Shown piece after piece: positions 55,082 to 64,000 of a stretch of DNA of 64,000 nt. The notes under the pieces were generated by a model. The model ran no database searches and was not told the origin of the DNA. It saw nothing but the letters and a program-made list of their open reading frames with translations. Position 1 is the first letter of the stretch, and the number at the start of each line of letters is the position of its first letter. Source of the DNA: Costus lasius (taxonomy: Eukaryota; Streptophyta; Magnoliopsida; Zingiberales; Costaceae); contig CM050449.1 of NCBI GenBank assembly GCA_027563935.2, forward strand, positions 52,779,949 to 52,843,948, read 5' to 3'. The position numbers were made by a program, and so were the translations under genes.

Positions 55082-58000
55082 CTAATGGTTGAGAAATCTC
55101 AAACCCATATTATTACAGTGCTTCTCATGCTTCTGCTGCGCCAGAGGCTTGGTAAGCGGGTCTGCCAGATTGTCATCTGTATGAACCTTGCATATTTTGA
55201 TCTCGCCTCGATCAATGATCTCCCGGATCAAGTGAAACCGTCTCTGTATGTGCTTGGACTTCTGGTGCGACCGTGGTTCCTTTGCTTGTGCGATGGCTCC
55301 AGTGTTATCACAGAAGATAACCAAAGGATCTGCACTCGAAGGAACAACACCAAGTTCTCTCACGAACTTACGAATCCACACTGCCTCCTTGGATGCTTCC
55401 GAGGCTGCAACATACTCGGCTTCTGTTGTGGAATCAGCAACAGTTGACTGTTTGAAACTCTTCCACACCACAGCACCTCCATTCAAGCTAAAAACATAGC
55501 CTGATTGCGATCGGAAATCATCCTGGTCCGTCTGGAACGAAGCGTCAGTATATCCCTCTATACTGAGTTCTTCCTGACCACCATATATCAAGAACATATC
55601 TTTGGTCCTCCGCAGATATTTTATAATGTTCTTGACTGCAATCCAGTGCGCCATAGCTGGATTACTTTGGAATCGACTGGTCACGCTTAACCCGTAAGCG
55701 ACGTCTGGGCGAGTACACAACATCGCATACATAATGGACCCAATAGCCGAAGCATAAGGCGTATTGTCCATTTCATCTTTCTCAGTCTGTGTTTGTGGAC
55801 ACTGACTCTTCGAAAGATTCAGACCATGTCTGACTGGAAGATATCCACGTTTAGAATTCTCTAAATGGAATCTCTCCAGGACCTTATCGATGTAAGTACT
55901 CTGGCACAGCCCGAGAAGCCTCTTAGATCTATCCCGGTAGATCTTCACACCTAATACATAGGCTGCTTCTCCTAGATCTTTCATCTGGAAACATTTTCCT
56001 AACCATGCTTTAACAGCATGCAGTTCAGGAATATCATTTCCAATGATCAAGATATCATCGACGTAGAGGATTAGGAATGTAATTACGCTCCCACTAAACC
56101 TCTTATATACACACGGGTCATCCTCGTTCTTGATGAAACCAAACTCAGAGATTGATTCATCAAAACGAATATTCCAGCTTCTAGATGCTTGTTTCAATCC
56201 ATAAATGGATTTCTTTAACTTGCATATTTTATGACGATCTGCTGGATTAGTGAAACCCTCAGGTTGTGTCATATACACATCCTCATCCAGATTTCCATTA
56301 AGGAAAGCTGTCTTCACATCCATCTGCCAGATCTCATAATCATAATATGCAGCTATCGCGAAAAGAATCCGAATAGACTTAAACATGGCTACAGGTGAGA
56401 AAGTTTCATCATAATCTATCCCGTAGATTTGTTTGAAACCTTTCGCAACTAGCCTGCCTTTATAGGTAACCACGTTACCATCCATGTCAATCTTCTTCTT
56501 GAAGATCCATTTACAGCCTATAGGGATTACTCCCGGAGGCGGATCAACCAAATCCCAGACTTGGTTATCTGACATGGAGTCCATCTCGGCTCGCATAGCA
56601 TCAAGCCATCTAGCTGACTCCGGTCCACTGACCGCATCCGCATAGGTGAGGGGTTCATCATTATCAATGATGTAGACTCCGTCATAGCGCTCAGGCTGTC
56701 GACGGATCCTTCCCGATCTTCGCGGTTCCCGTGATATCTGAGCCTCAGGTTGTTCAATAACCTGATCCACTGGCTCAGGCTCATCCAACTGAGCTTGACT
56801 ACTTTGTCCTTCCTCTGGAATCTCATCCAGCTTTATTTCTCTCCCACTGGCCTCTTGCAGAAGAAATTCCTTCTCAAGAAATATGGCTGTCCGAGCAACA
56901 AAAACCTTGTTCTCTTTGGGATCGTAGAAATAATAACCCTTAGTTTCCTTAGGGTAACCGACAAAGATACATTTGTCAGATCTGCTCTCTAGTTTCCCAG
57001 AGGCAAGCTTTTTGACATAAGCCTCGCAACCCCAGATCCTGATAAATGTCAAGCTAGGCTGTTTCCCATACCATAACTCGTATGGCGTTTTAGAAACTGC
57101 CTTGGATGGCACTCGGTTTAGTACCTTTGCAGCTGTTTCCAGTGCAAAACCCCAAAAGGAGTATGGAAGTGTAGCCTGACTCATCATAGAATGAACCATA
57201 TCAAGTAACGTTCTATTTCTCCTCTCGGACACACCATTCCATTGCGGTGTTCCTGGCGGAGTGAGCTGTGAGATAATCCCACACTCTTTCAGATAGTCAG
57301 TAAACGCATGACTTAGGTATTCTCCACCTCGATCAGAATGAAGTGCCTTGATATTTCGGCCTAACTGATTTTGTACTTCATTCTTGAACTCTTTGAACTT
57401 GTCAAAAGATTCACTTTTATGTCTCATTAAATAGACATACCCATACCTACTGAAATCATCAGTAAAGGTAATGAAGTACTGATAGCCACCTCTGACATGT
57501 TTACTAAATGGCCCACACACATCACTGTGTATAAGGTCAAGTAAACCTGAAGCCCTTTGACCTTTCTTAGAAAAAGGTGACTTCGTCATTTTACCCATTA
57601 AACAAGCTTTGCATGTATCAATCTCCTTATAGGAGAATGATCCCAGCAGTCCATGATCATGCAACCGCTTAATGCGCTTCTCGTTTATATGGCCTAAACG
57701 ACTATGCCATAGCAAGGTGCTGTCATCAGCATACTTGGCTTTCTTATTATCAATGTTTTGTATAGAATATTCCATGTCCAACATGAATAACCCATTGTTG
57801 ATTGAACCAGTTGCATACACAATATTATCATAAGATAAAACACACTTTGAAATCTTGCATTCAAAGGCAAATCCTTTCCTGACAAGAGCAGGAATAGAGA
57901 TAATATTCTTGGTAATACTGGGTACAAAATAACATTTGTTTAATTCTAATACAATGCCAGATGGTAAAGAAATGAAATAGTCTCCTACAGCAACAGCAGC

Positions 58001-58153
58001 AACCCGTGCCCCGTTTCCAACGCGTAGGTCTACCTCATGCTGTCCCACCTGTCTTCTTCTCTTGAGTTCCTGTACATTTGAACAAATGTGAACTCCACAT
58101 GCAGTGTCCAACACCCATGAAATAGAAGAAGAAGATAACATGACCTCAGTCAC
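55082..58153 (-). pseudogene. Pol (PR-IN-RT-RNase H) of element F, separated from gag
   Basis: 1023 codons open on the minus strand and very close to the matching part of B. Protease LDTACG, GAG-pre-integrase, integrase with HSDVCGPF, HSDRGGEY (His for Arg relative to B) and GVSERRN, reverse transcriptase with LYVDDIL, and RNase H with YTDASFQTD, TTEAEYVA and ADPLTKPLAQQKH are all visible. The region has no good start of its own: position 58153 is a GTG inside the former gag-pol continuum, 2 bp out of frame with gag. In B the same boundary is a single frame. Loss of function is therefore likely unless ribosomes shift here, for which I see no dedicated signal. Confidence 0.9.
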
Positions 58154-58968
58154 ATATATATACCTGAGCCAGAAGCGATGCTTCCCCTCTTATCTCCTTG
58201 GAGCGCTTTACAGTCCTTTTTCCAGTGACCCAGCTGGCCACAGTGGAAACACCTGTTGTCCTTCGACCGCTTCACCTTCTGTTTCAGTGCCTTGCTGTAG
58301 TTCTTGACAGGGGCCTTGCCCTTCTTCCCCTTCTTCTTGTTCCTTGAAGGAACCATTAAGACAGAGGTTGAAGGCTTTCCCTTCAGAGTTTCCTCAGTTG
58401 TCAAGAGCATATTCAGCAGCTCTGCCGGCGTGCAATCGATTTTGTTCATATTAAAATTAATGATGAACGCATCGAAAGAGGGCGGGAGAGACTGCAGAAT
58501 AATATCAACAGCAAGCTCCTGGTTGACGGTATGCCCCAGTTTCTCCAGAGCCTCCTTGTGCCCAATCATCTTGAGCACGTGAGCTCCCACTGGGCTCCCC
58601 TCAGCCAGTTTGCTCTGAAAGAAGAGCTTTGTCAGATTATAGCGTTCTGTCCTCGCCTGTGCAGCATACAACATCTTGAGGTTCGCTATAATCTCTATAG
58701 CCGACATATCCTCATGCTGACGCTGCAGTGGTGGCGTCATAGACGCTAGCATCAGGCAAGCGACATCAATGCTATCATTGACGTACTTTTCATAGGCATC
58801 CCGAACCGCCCTTGCGGCGTTCGGAGCGGGCTGCGGCGGTATCACCGTCTCGAGGACATACAGTTTCCTCTCTGCCTTAAGAACGATCTTAAGGTGTCCA
58901 AACCAGTCAGAGAAGTTTGGCCCAGCAAACTTCTCCCTTTCCAGTAGGGATCGCACATTGAAGCTCAT
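58150..58968 (-). CDS. Gag of element F (ends early by TA-repeat frameshift)
   Basis: 272 aa starting MSFNVRSLLEREKFAGPNF, nearly identical to residues 1-270 of the B polyprotein. It contains the whole Gag domain, the Lys-rich stretch and the zinc knuckle CFHCGQLGHWKKDC near residue 240-253, then stops with GSGIYM after a run of TA dinucleotides (58154-58162). Compared with B the run is 2 bp longer than frame-keeping length. A Gag of this size could still build particles and might package RNA in trans; this is inference. Confidence 0.9.
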   Translation of the reverse strand: MSFNVRSLLEREKFAGPNFSDWFGHLKIVLKAERKLYVLETVIPPQPAPNAARAVRDAYEKYVNDSIDVACLMLASMTPPLQRQHEDMSAIEIIANLKMLYAAQARTERYNLTKLFFQSKLAEGSPVGAHVLKMIGHKEALEKLGHTVNQELAVDIILQSLPPSFDAFIINFNMNKIDCTPAELLNMLLTTEETLKGKPSTSVLMVPSRNKKKGKKGKAPVKNYSKALKQKVKRSKDNRCFHCGQLGHWKKDCKALQGDKRGSIASGSGIYM

Positions 58969-60741
58969 GGTGTTCGTTGCTGCAGGAATCTACAACAAGC
59001 AAGAACAGCAAGGTCAGTATCAATGTTCAGAATCATTCCAGGACTTAAGAAAGATTCTTTTCTCACTATTTTATCTGACTGAAAAATCCAGTAAACAGTC
59101 CGAAAGAGTAACACTCTTTTAGTGAGATGGGATCCAGATTTCATACTTGGTCTCCGCGTCCCGCTCAGGCGAGATAAGATGCACAGAGAGGACAAGCACT
59201 AATTTCTGGTAGGCTGTCCCAGCCAATCGCCAACCCGTGCGATTCCCCTTCATCTGGGCAATCCAGCAGACTGTGCCAACTGAGTTGGTACAACACAGTC
59301 TCTGATCCCTCAGATGGCTGCCTCCATGTGCTACCATATGCGCCACATATGTAGCCTACATGGTCAAGCTGACCTGACCTACTCCCTGGACCACCACGTG
59401 CTATGCTGAGCAACGAGAAGGGATAAATCCCTACTCTGTAACACGCAGGTGTAATCCCGCACCGTCTGAAGATAGATGGACGTGCCCACTGAGTGGGTTC
59501 AACACGGCTCCAACGATAGTCAGAACAGTGAGGTTTCGCGTCAGAAGGCATTACGTGCTTGATATATTAGCGTTGGATTTTAACGGTCTTTTATCTTCTT
59601 CACTATCATACAAGTCCTATGGTGATAGCAGAAGATAAACACATGCAATTCTAATTATTTAAGCAATAAATAGAAAGCATGATCTTATGTGGTAAAAGCC
59701 CATGAACCCTAGTAAGACCTTAATTTTACTTAAGTCTTCACTTGAGCTCATTTGCATCTCATCTGGTCCAACCCAGGCCCCTAGCGCCAAGAACACCTCA
59801 GGTGCGCCACCAGCTGAATGCCCCCTTTTGGATGTGTGCCTTTGTGCTCTTGTCTAATCAAATACAATTTGATCTATCTAGACAAGTTTGACTCGCAGGT
59901 CAATTATACATTATAAATTAAGTACAAATGTGATTCGCAGATCACAAAATAATTTACAAGTTTGATTCCAGGCTCGTAGGCCCCAGCACAGCACACATTT
60001 AACATGGGCAGCCCACATAAGAATAAATAGACAAGCATCATGGCATCAATCATCATGTGATCCAATCAAGAAATTAAATTTTTTTTGAAAACCCCATAGG
60101 CATCAATATTAATTTCCTTATGTGCCCTACAACCTTACAATGGTCCATTGATAGGGATCCACTCATCCATCTAGTTAGATCCTGTGCCCTTGCATGCACC
60201 GAGTCCTAACTGACCCGAATTGACCTAATGGTCAACCATGCATGCGCCAAGGGCTGAACCACCTTCAAGAGTTTTGGCAAGCGGGTGTGACCCCGGGCCT
60301 AACTCAAGAGTGTTCATTGGTTGTCTCAACCAGACCTCGCTACACACCTTTGATGCAGTCAACCTATAGCCACCTCATGCTTGCGCACAGGTGCTATCTG
60401 GTCAACCCATCTAGGCTGTCAGATGGTCTGATCAGACTAGTTTGATCCATTCTAGATGAAGCTTTCAACCCTATCAACCCATCTAAGGGTTTATAGCAAG
60501 GGCTTAGATCTAAGTATGCGCGCAAGTTCATTGAGTTTTTAAGAAAAACTATAACATGCAATAAGCGCAACTATGTAAGCAACAAACATGCGCCAACATA
60601 TGTTAACCTCATACATGCGCCACAATAAACTACATACAACTAGCACTTTCGCATGATGAGAAAACTTAGATCTAACATGGAACACAATACATTAAGCAAT
60701 CATAAGCATCATACCGAAACCAAACATGCTCTGATACCAAT
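58969..60741 (-). other. Structured leader and PBS of element F
   Basis: Homologous to the B leader in reverse orientation. Hairpins on the minus strand at 59159-59174, 59269-59300, 59335-59351 and 59481-59506 match the four of B, with small changes (bulge TTGAA instead of TTGTA in the last). The PBS at 60728-60739 reads TGGTATCAGAGC on the minus strand. No credible coding sequence. Confidence 0.8.
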
Positions 60742-62463
60742 TGCAGGAATCCCCTTCAAGGGGGAGCGAGAAAACCCTAAGGTAAGAACCCCTTTCGAGA
60801 GGGGGGCGCATTCAAAACTTTGATAGCGGAAGCATAGACTTTTAGGGTTTCATAAGATCGCAAATGGTATAGCTATATGATCAACTTAATTGAACTTTAG
60901 ATCAAGTTATGATCTTACCAATGCCATGGATGGATGGCGGCTTGGAAGAAGAAAGATCGAAAGGGATCTTCTCCTTAGAAGACACACACTAAGTGATGAA
61001 GGCTTCCAACTTGCGCAACTTTTGTGCTAGCAAAATGCCAAGTTGTCCTTCTCGAGTGGTAGGATGATAAGATGATGCTAGGGCCGAGAGTTCTTGTTTT
61101 CGTCCTCCCCTTCTCCTCGTCGTGAGTGCAAGCCAAAAACTCTCACTCTCGAATCCAAACCGAAAGGGAGAGAGAGCTCATCAAATGAAAGAAACGGTTA
61201 CCATTTAATGTGTAACCCCCTTCATTAAAGCCCCCTTAATTCCTTGCGTTCACCTTAAGTGAACCAACCGAAAACATCTCTTAAATTGAACCATGCATTC
61301 ACCCTAGTGAACCGGTTCAATTAGGTTTGGTTCAAAGACCAATTAACCCAAGCCACTTGGTCTAAATCATATTAACCCCTAAGGTTTCAGATCTAACCGT
61401 TCATCTCTCGATGCTCCTGATCTCACCGATCTAGCATCTGCTCTCTCGATCGAAGCTTACCGATCTCAAGCCCTAATCAATCAAACATGATCAGGCTAGA
61501 TCTCACTTACAATCAGAGTTTAAATCCCTTTAAACTGAACCCAAATAATTCAGTCCACACGATCTGACTTAAAGAAAGCCATATCACCAAATTGTGTGAC
61601 CCTGAGGGTTTCCTTTAAATGTCGGTAACGATAACTTACGTTATCACGATCAGTGAGGGGTATCTAGCAACACATCACTGTCTCCCGATATAAAGGAAAG
61701 AGTCTTCCAAGACTACACCCAACCCATAGCACAAGTGTGATTCAGTTTCACTAGGCATACAAGTGTCCTTTGCCACTGGATGTTCTTATTGGACAAGCGG
61801 GTCAAGCTTGTAACTCCAATACGATGAGCATGACTAGATCAGATGAACATAGTCATCTGGGTATGGCCATACACTATCTCAATCATCTCATATAGGGGGG
61901 CCCTTTAGAACATCACACTCCTTGAACAAGGAGACGGCAATCCTATATCTATCACTAGTGTCCTAACCTGACTCATGATCATTATCCAAGATAGTCTATA
62001 ATCATTATCTTTCAAATGATATTGAACTACCTCAAAATAATGACATTCATCATTTAGAAACACAAGTGATCTCAAGTCAAAGGACATGTGCCACTTGTTG
62101 CTTACAAGGATCATTCACATTGTGACAAGCAATTGAATATCCTAGTAGGGTCTGTCCAGTACATCCAATGCACCTATGAGTCTTCATCTTATTCCATGCT
62201 CGAAGCATCCTATAAGATTAGCACACATATTAGTCTCAATCATATCAAGGCTGTCTCATGTTCACCAAGATATCTCGACTAAGGACTTATAGCCTGCCAG
62301 CCTAGCTGAACAGCTTTGAGACATTATTCAGAAGTACTCTCATTACAGCAGACAAGGTAACAAACTGAATAATAACCATGCCTTTATAAACTTAAGAGTT
62401 TATTACATGACACTTATACAATCCCAAGGCCTCAAACATTAGCCTTAAGGGCATACCCCAACA
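60742..62463 (-). repeat. 5' LTR of element F
   Basis: 1722 bp; the same length as 53340-55061 with about 4 substitutions seen. Followed by TSD CCTGG and the resumed pol of E. Confidence 0.95.
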
Positions 62464-64000
62464 CCTGGGGCATGTTATTTTAAGTGAAGGTATATCTATC
62501 GATCCAAAGAAAGTGGAAGCTATTGTGAATTGGAAGAGACCAAGCAAAGTGGCAGAGATTAGGAGTTTCTTGGGCATGGCCGGTTACTATAGAAGGTTTG
62601 TTGAAGGATTCTCCAAGATTGCAAGCCCTCTCACTAGGCTAATCAGGAAGAGTGTGAAGTATGATTGGAATGAAGCATGTGAGCAAAGTTTTCAAGAGCT
62701 AAAGAGAAGATTGACGAGTGCTCCAATCCTCACTATTCCTAATGCAAATGATAAATTTATGGTTTACACTGATGCTTCAGGCAAGGGCCTTGGGTGTGTG
62801 TTGATGCAAGCAGGTAAAGTGGTTGCTTATGCTTCAAGGCAATTGAAAGATTATGAGCAAAATTACCCAACCCATGATTTAGAGTTAGCTGCTATCATCT
62901 TTGCGTTGAAAATTTGGAGACACTATTTGTATGGGCAAACATTTGAGATCTACACCGATCACAAGAGCTTAAAGTATATCTTCACTCAAAAGGAGTTGAA
63001 CATGAGACAGAGGAGATGGATAGAGCTATTGAAAGACTATGATTGCACCATTCTTTATCAGTCAGGTAAAGCTAATGTGGTAGCAGATGCACTTAGTAGG
63101 AAATCTTCAACTATAATAGCATCATTAATGGTGAAACAATGGCAATTACTTGAAGAATTCAGTGCCTTGAGTCTTAAAGTGATCAAACATGAGCCAAAGG
63201 TATTACTTGCTTCTTTTAGGATTGAATCTAGCTTTCTTCAACAAATTAAGGAAGGACAGCTTCAGGACCTACGTCTAATGCAATTTAGAGAAGATAGTGT
63301 AAATGGATTGAGGAAAGACTTTTTCATGAGAGGGGATGACATTTTGAGGTTTAAGGATAGAATATGTGTTCCTAAGGATTCTGAAATTAAGGCCAGCATA
63401 TTGCAAGAATCTCACAACTCAAAGTATTCTATTCACCCAGGCAGCACTAAGATGTATCAAGATTTAAAGAAAACCTTTTGGTGGAGTGGTATGAAGAATG
63501 ATATTGCACAATATGTTTCCAAATGTTTAACATGTCAATTGGTTAAGGCTGAACATCAAAGACCGGGTGGCTTACTTCAACCTTTGAGGGTACCTGAATG
63601 GAAATGGGAAAGCATCGGAATGGATTTTGTTTCAGGATTGCCTAAAACTTCTAGAAACCATGATGCTATTTGGGTTATTGTTGATAGGTTGACAAAATCT
63701 GCACATTTCTTGCCCATCAGAATGACATACTCACTTGATAAAATCTCTAGTATGTATATAAATGAAATAGTGAGATTGCATGGTGTTCCAGCTGAGATTG
63801 TATCTGATAGAGATTCAAGATTCCTTTCTAGATTTTGGAACAGACTACAAGAAGCTTTGGGAACTAAACTCAAATTTAGCACAGCTTATCATCCTCAAAC
63901 AGACGGGCAATCAGAAAGAACCATTCAGACTCTTGAAGATTTGCTAAGGGCTTACATCATAGATTGGAAGGGTGAGTGGGATAAGGATCTTGCTCTTATT
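62464..64000 (+). pseudogene. RNase H and integrase of element E, resumed after F (partial)
   Basis: From 62468 the frame continues the codon broken at 53339 and stays open for 511 codons to the window end. Visible: the end of the RT region ([13 protein letters not shown]), RNase H ([43 protein letters not shown]), the integrase zinc finger (His-His around [10 protein letters not shown], then CLTCQLVK) and the DDE core ([26 protein letters not shown] with the Glu). This half carries no visible damage of its own. The first five bases are the second copy of TSD CCTGG. The integrase C-terminus and any chromodomain lie outside the window. Confidence 0.88.

Larger units (their letters stand above)
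53340..62463 (-). mobile_element. Element F: young Copia (Angela-like), same subfamily as B
   Basis: 9124 bp with TSD CCTGG at 53335-53339 and 62464-62468. 1722-bp LTRs (53340-55061 and 60742-62463) differ at about 4 positions by eye (0.23%). Polypurine tract 55062-55074, pol 55082-58153, gag 58150-58968, leader 58969-60727, PBS 60728-60739. Nearly complete; the only coding damage noticed is a 2-bp TA expansion between gag and pol. Its U5 end (TGCAGGAATCCCC on the plus strand) differs from that of B. Confidence 0.95.
48334..64000 (+). mobile_element. Element E: Tekay/Del-like Gypsy, broken, runs off the window
   Basis: 5' LTR 48334-51035, PBS at 51040-51050, gag-pol from 51129. It is interrupted by F (53340-62463) and resumes at 62464/62469 in the same codon. 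It ends beyond the window, so the 3' LTR, the C-terminal chromodomain and the TSD are not seen. The long LTR beginning TGTAATACCC and a Gag with two zinc knuckles followed by a [15 protein letters not shown] RT start suggest the Tekay/Del group. Inserted into the integrase relic of G. Confidence 0.9.

Overview
The window is nuclear DNA from a flowering plant. The evidence is a two-exon Dof zinc-finger transcription factor gene (a plant-only family) with GT-AG splice sites, and dense LTR retrotransposons of plant-type Angela-like Copia, CRM-like and Tekay/Del-like Gypsy lineages, all primed by initiator-Met tRNA (TGGTATCAGAG). The abundance of Angela-like elements fits a monocot, but the species cannot be named from the sequence.

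Layout: 1-5.1 kb is the genic end. The Dof gene lies on the minus strand (exon 1 3111-3134, exon 2 1772-2578), followed by AT-rich intergenic DNA, a degenerate minisatellite (about 4735-5108) and an old LTR fragment. From 5678 to the end, about 91% of the window, everything is one nested pile of LTR retrotransposons. I name the layers K, J, C, A, B, D, H, G, E and F, and resolved most boundaries to the base from TG/CA termini, 5-bp target-site duplications (TSDs), primer binding sites (PBS) and polypurine tracts.

Nesting, outermost first. K (plus-strand Copia; 5' LTR split 5678-6063 / 43692-45247) is interrupted by J (solo Copia LTR, 6064-43686, TSD GGGAG). J is interrupted by C (minus Copia, 7573-43106, TSD GTATG). 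The 3' LTR of C holds A (minus Copia, 8272-26802, TSD CTTCC). The leader of A holds B (plus Copia, 14731-23800, TSD GATAT, intact 1293-aa polyprotein). The leader of C holds D (solo Gypsy LTR, 29562-40195, TSD ATGTG), which holds H (minus CRM-like Gypsy, 30936-38926, TSD CTTAA, intact 1569-aa polyprotein, LTRs almost identical). The K leader is also cut by G (decayed minus Gypsy, about 45.8-48.3 kb), G by E (plus Tekay-like Gypsy, 48334 to beyond the window), and E, within its pol gene, by F (minus Copia, 53340-62463, TSD CCTGG). LTR divergence agrees with this order: by eye 1 mismatch in H, 4 in F, 7 in B, about 35 in A, more in C.

How the parts work: each autonomous element encodes Gag (RNA-binding particle protein) plus protease, integrase and reverse transcriptase/RNase H. 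B and H look coding-complete. F is split by a 2-bp TA expansion; E by a gag frameshift and by F; A, C and G are decayed. The most interesting non-coding signal is in the untranslated leaders of the Copia elements: small hairpins at conserved spacing (about 211, 117 and 190-200 nt up to gag) whose stems differ by compensatory changes between A, B, C and F, which suggests a selected RNA structure such as a packaging or dimerisation signal.
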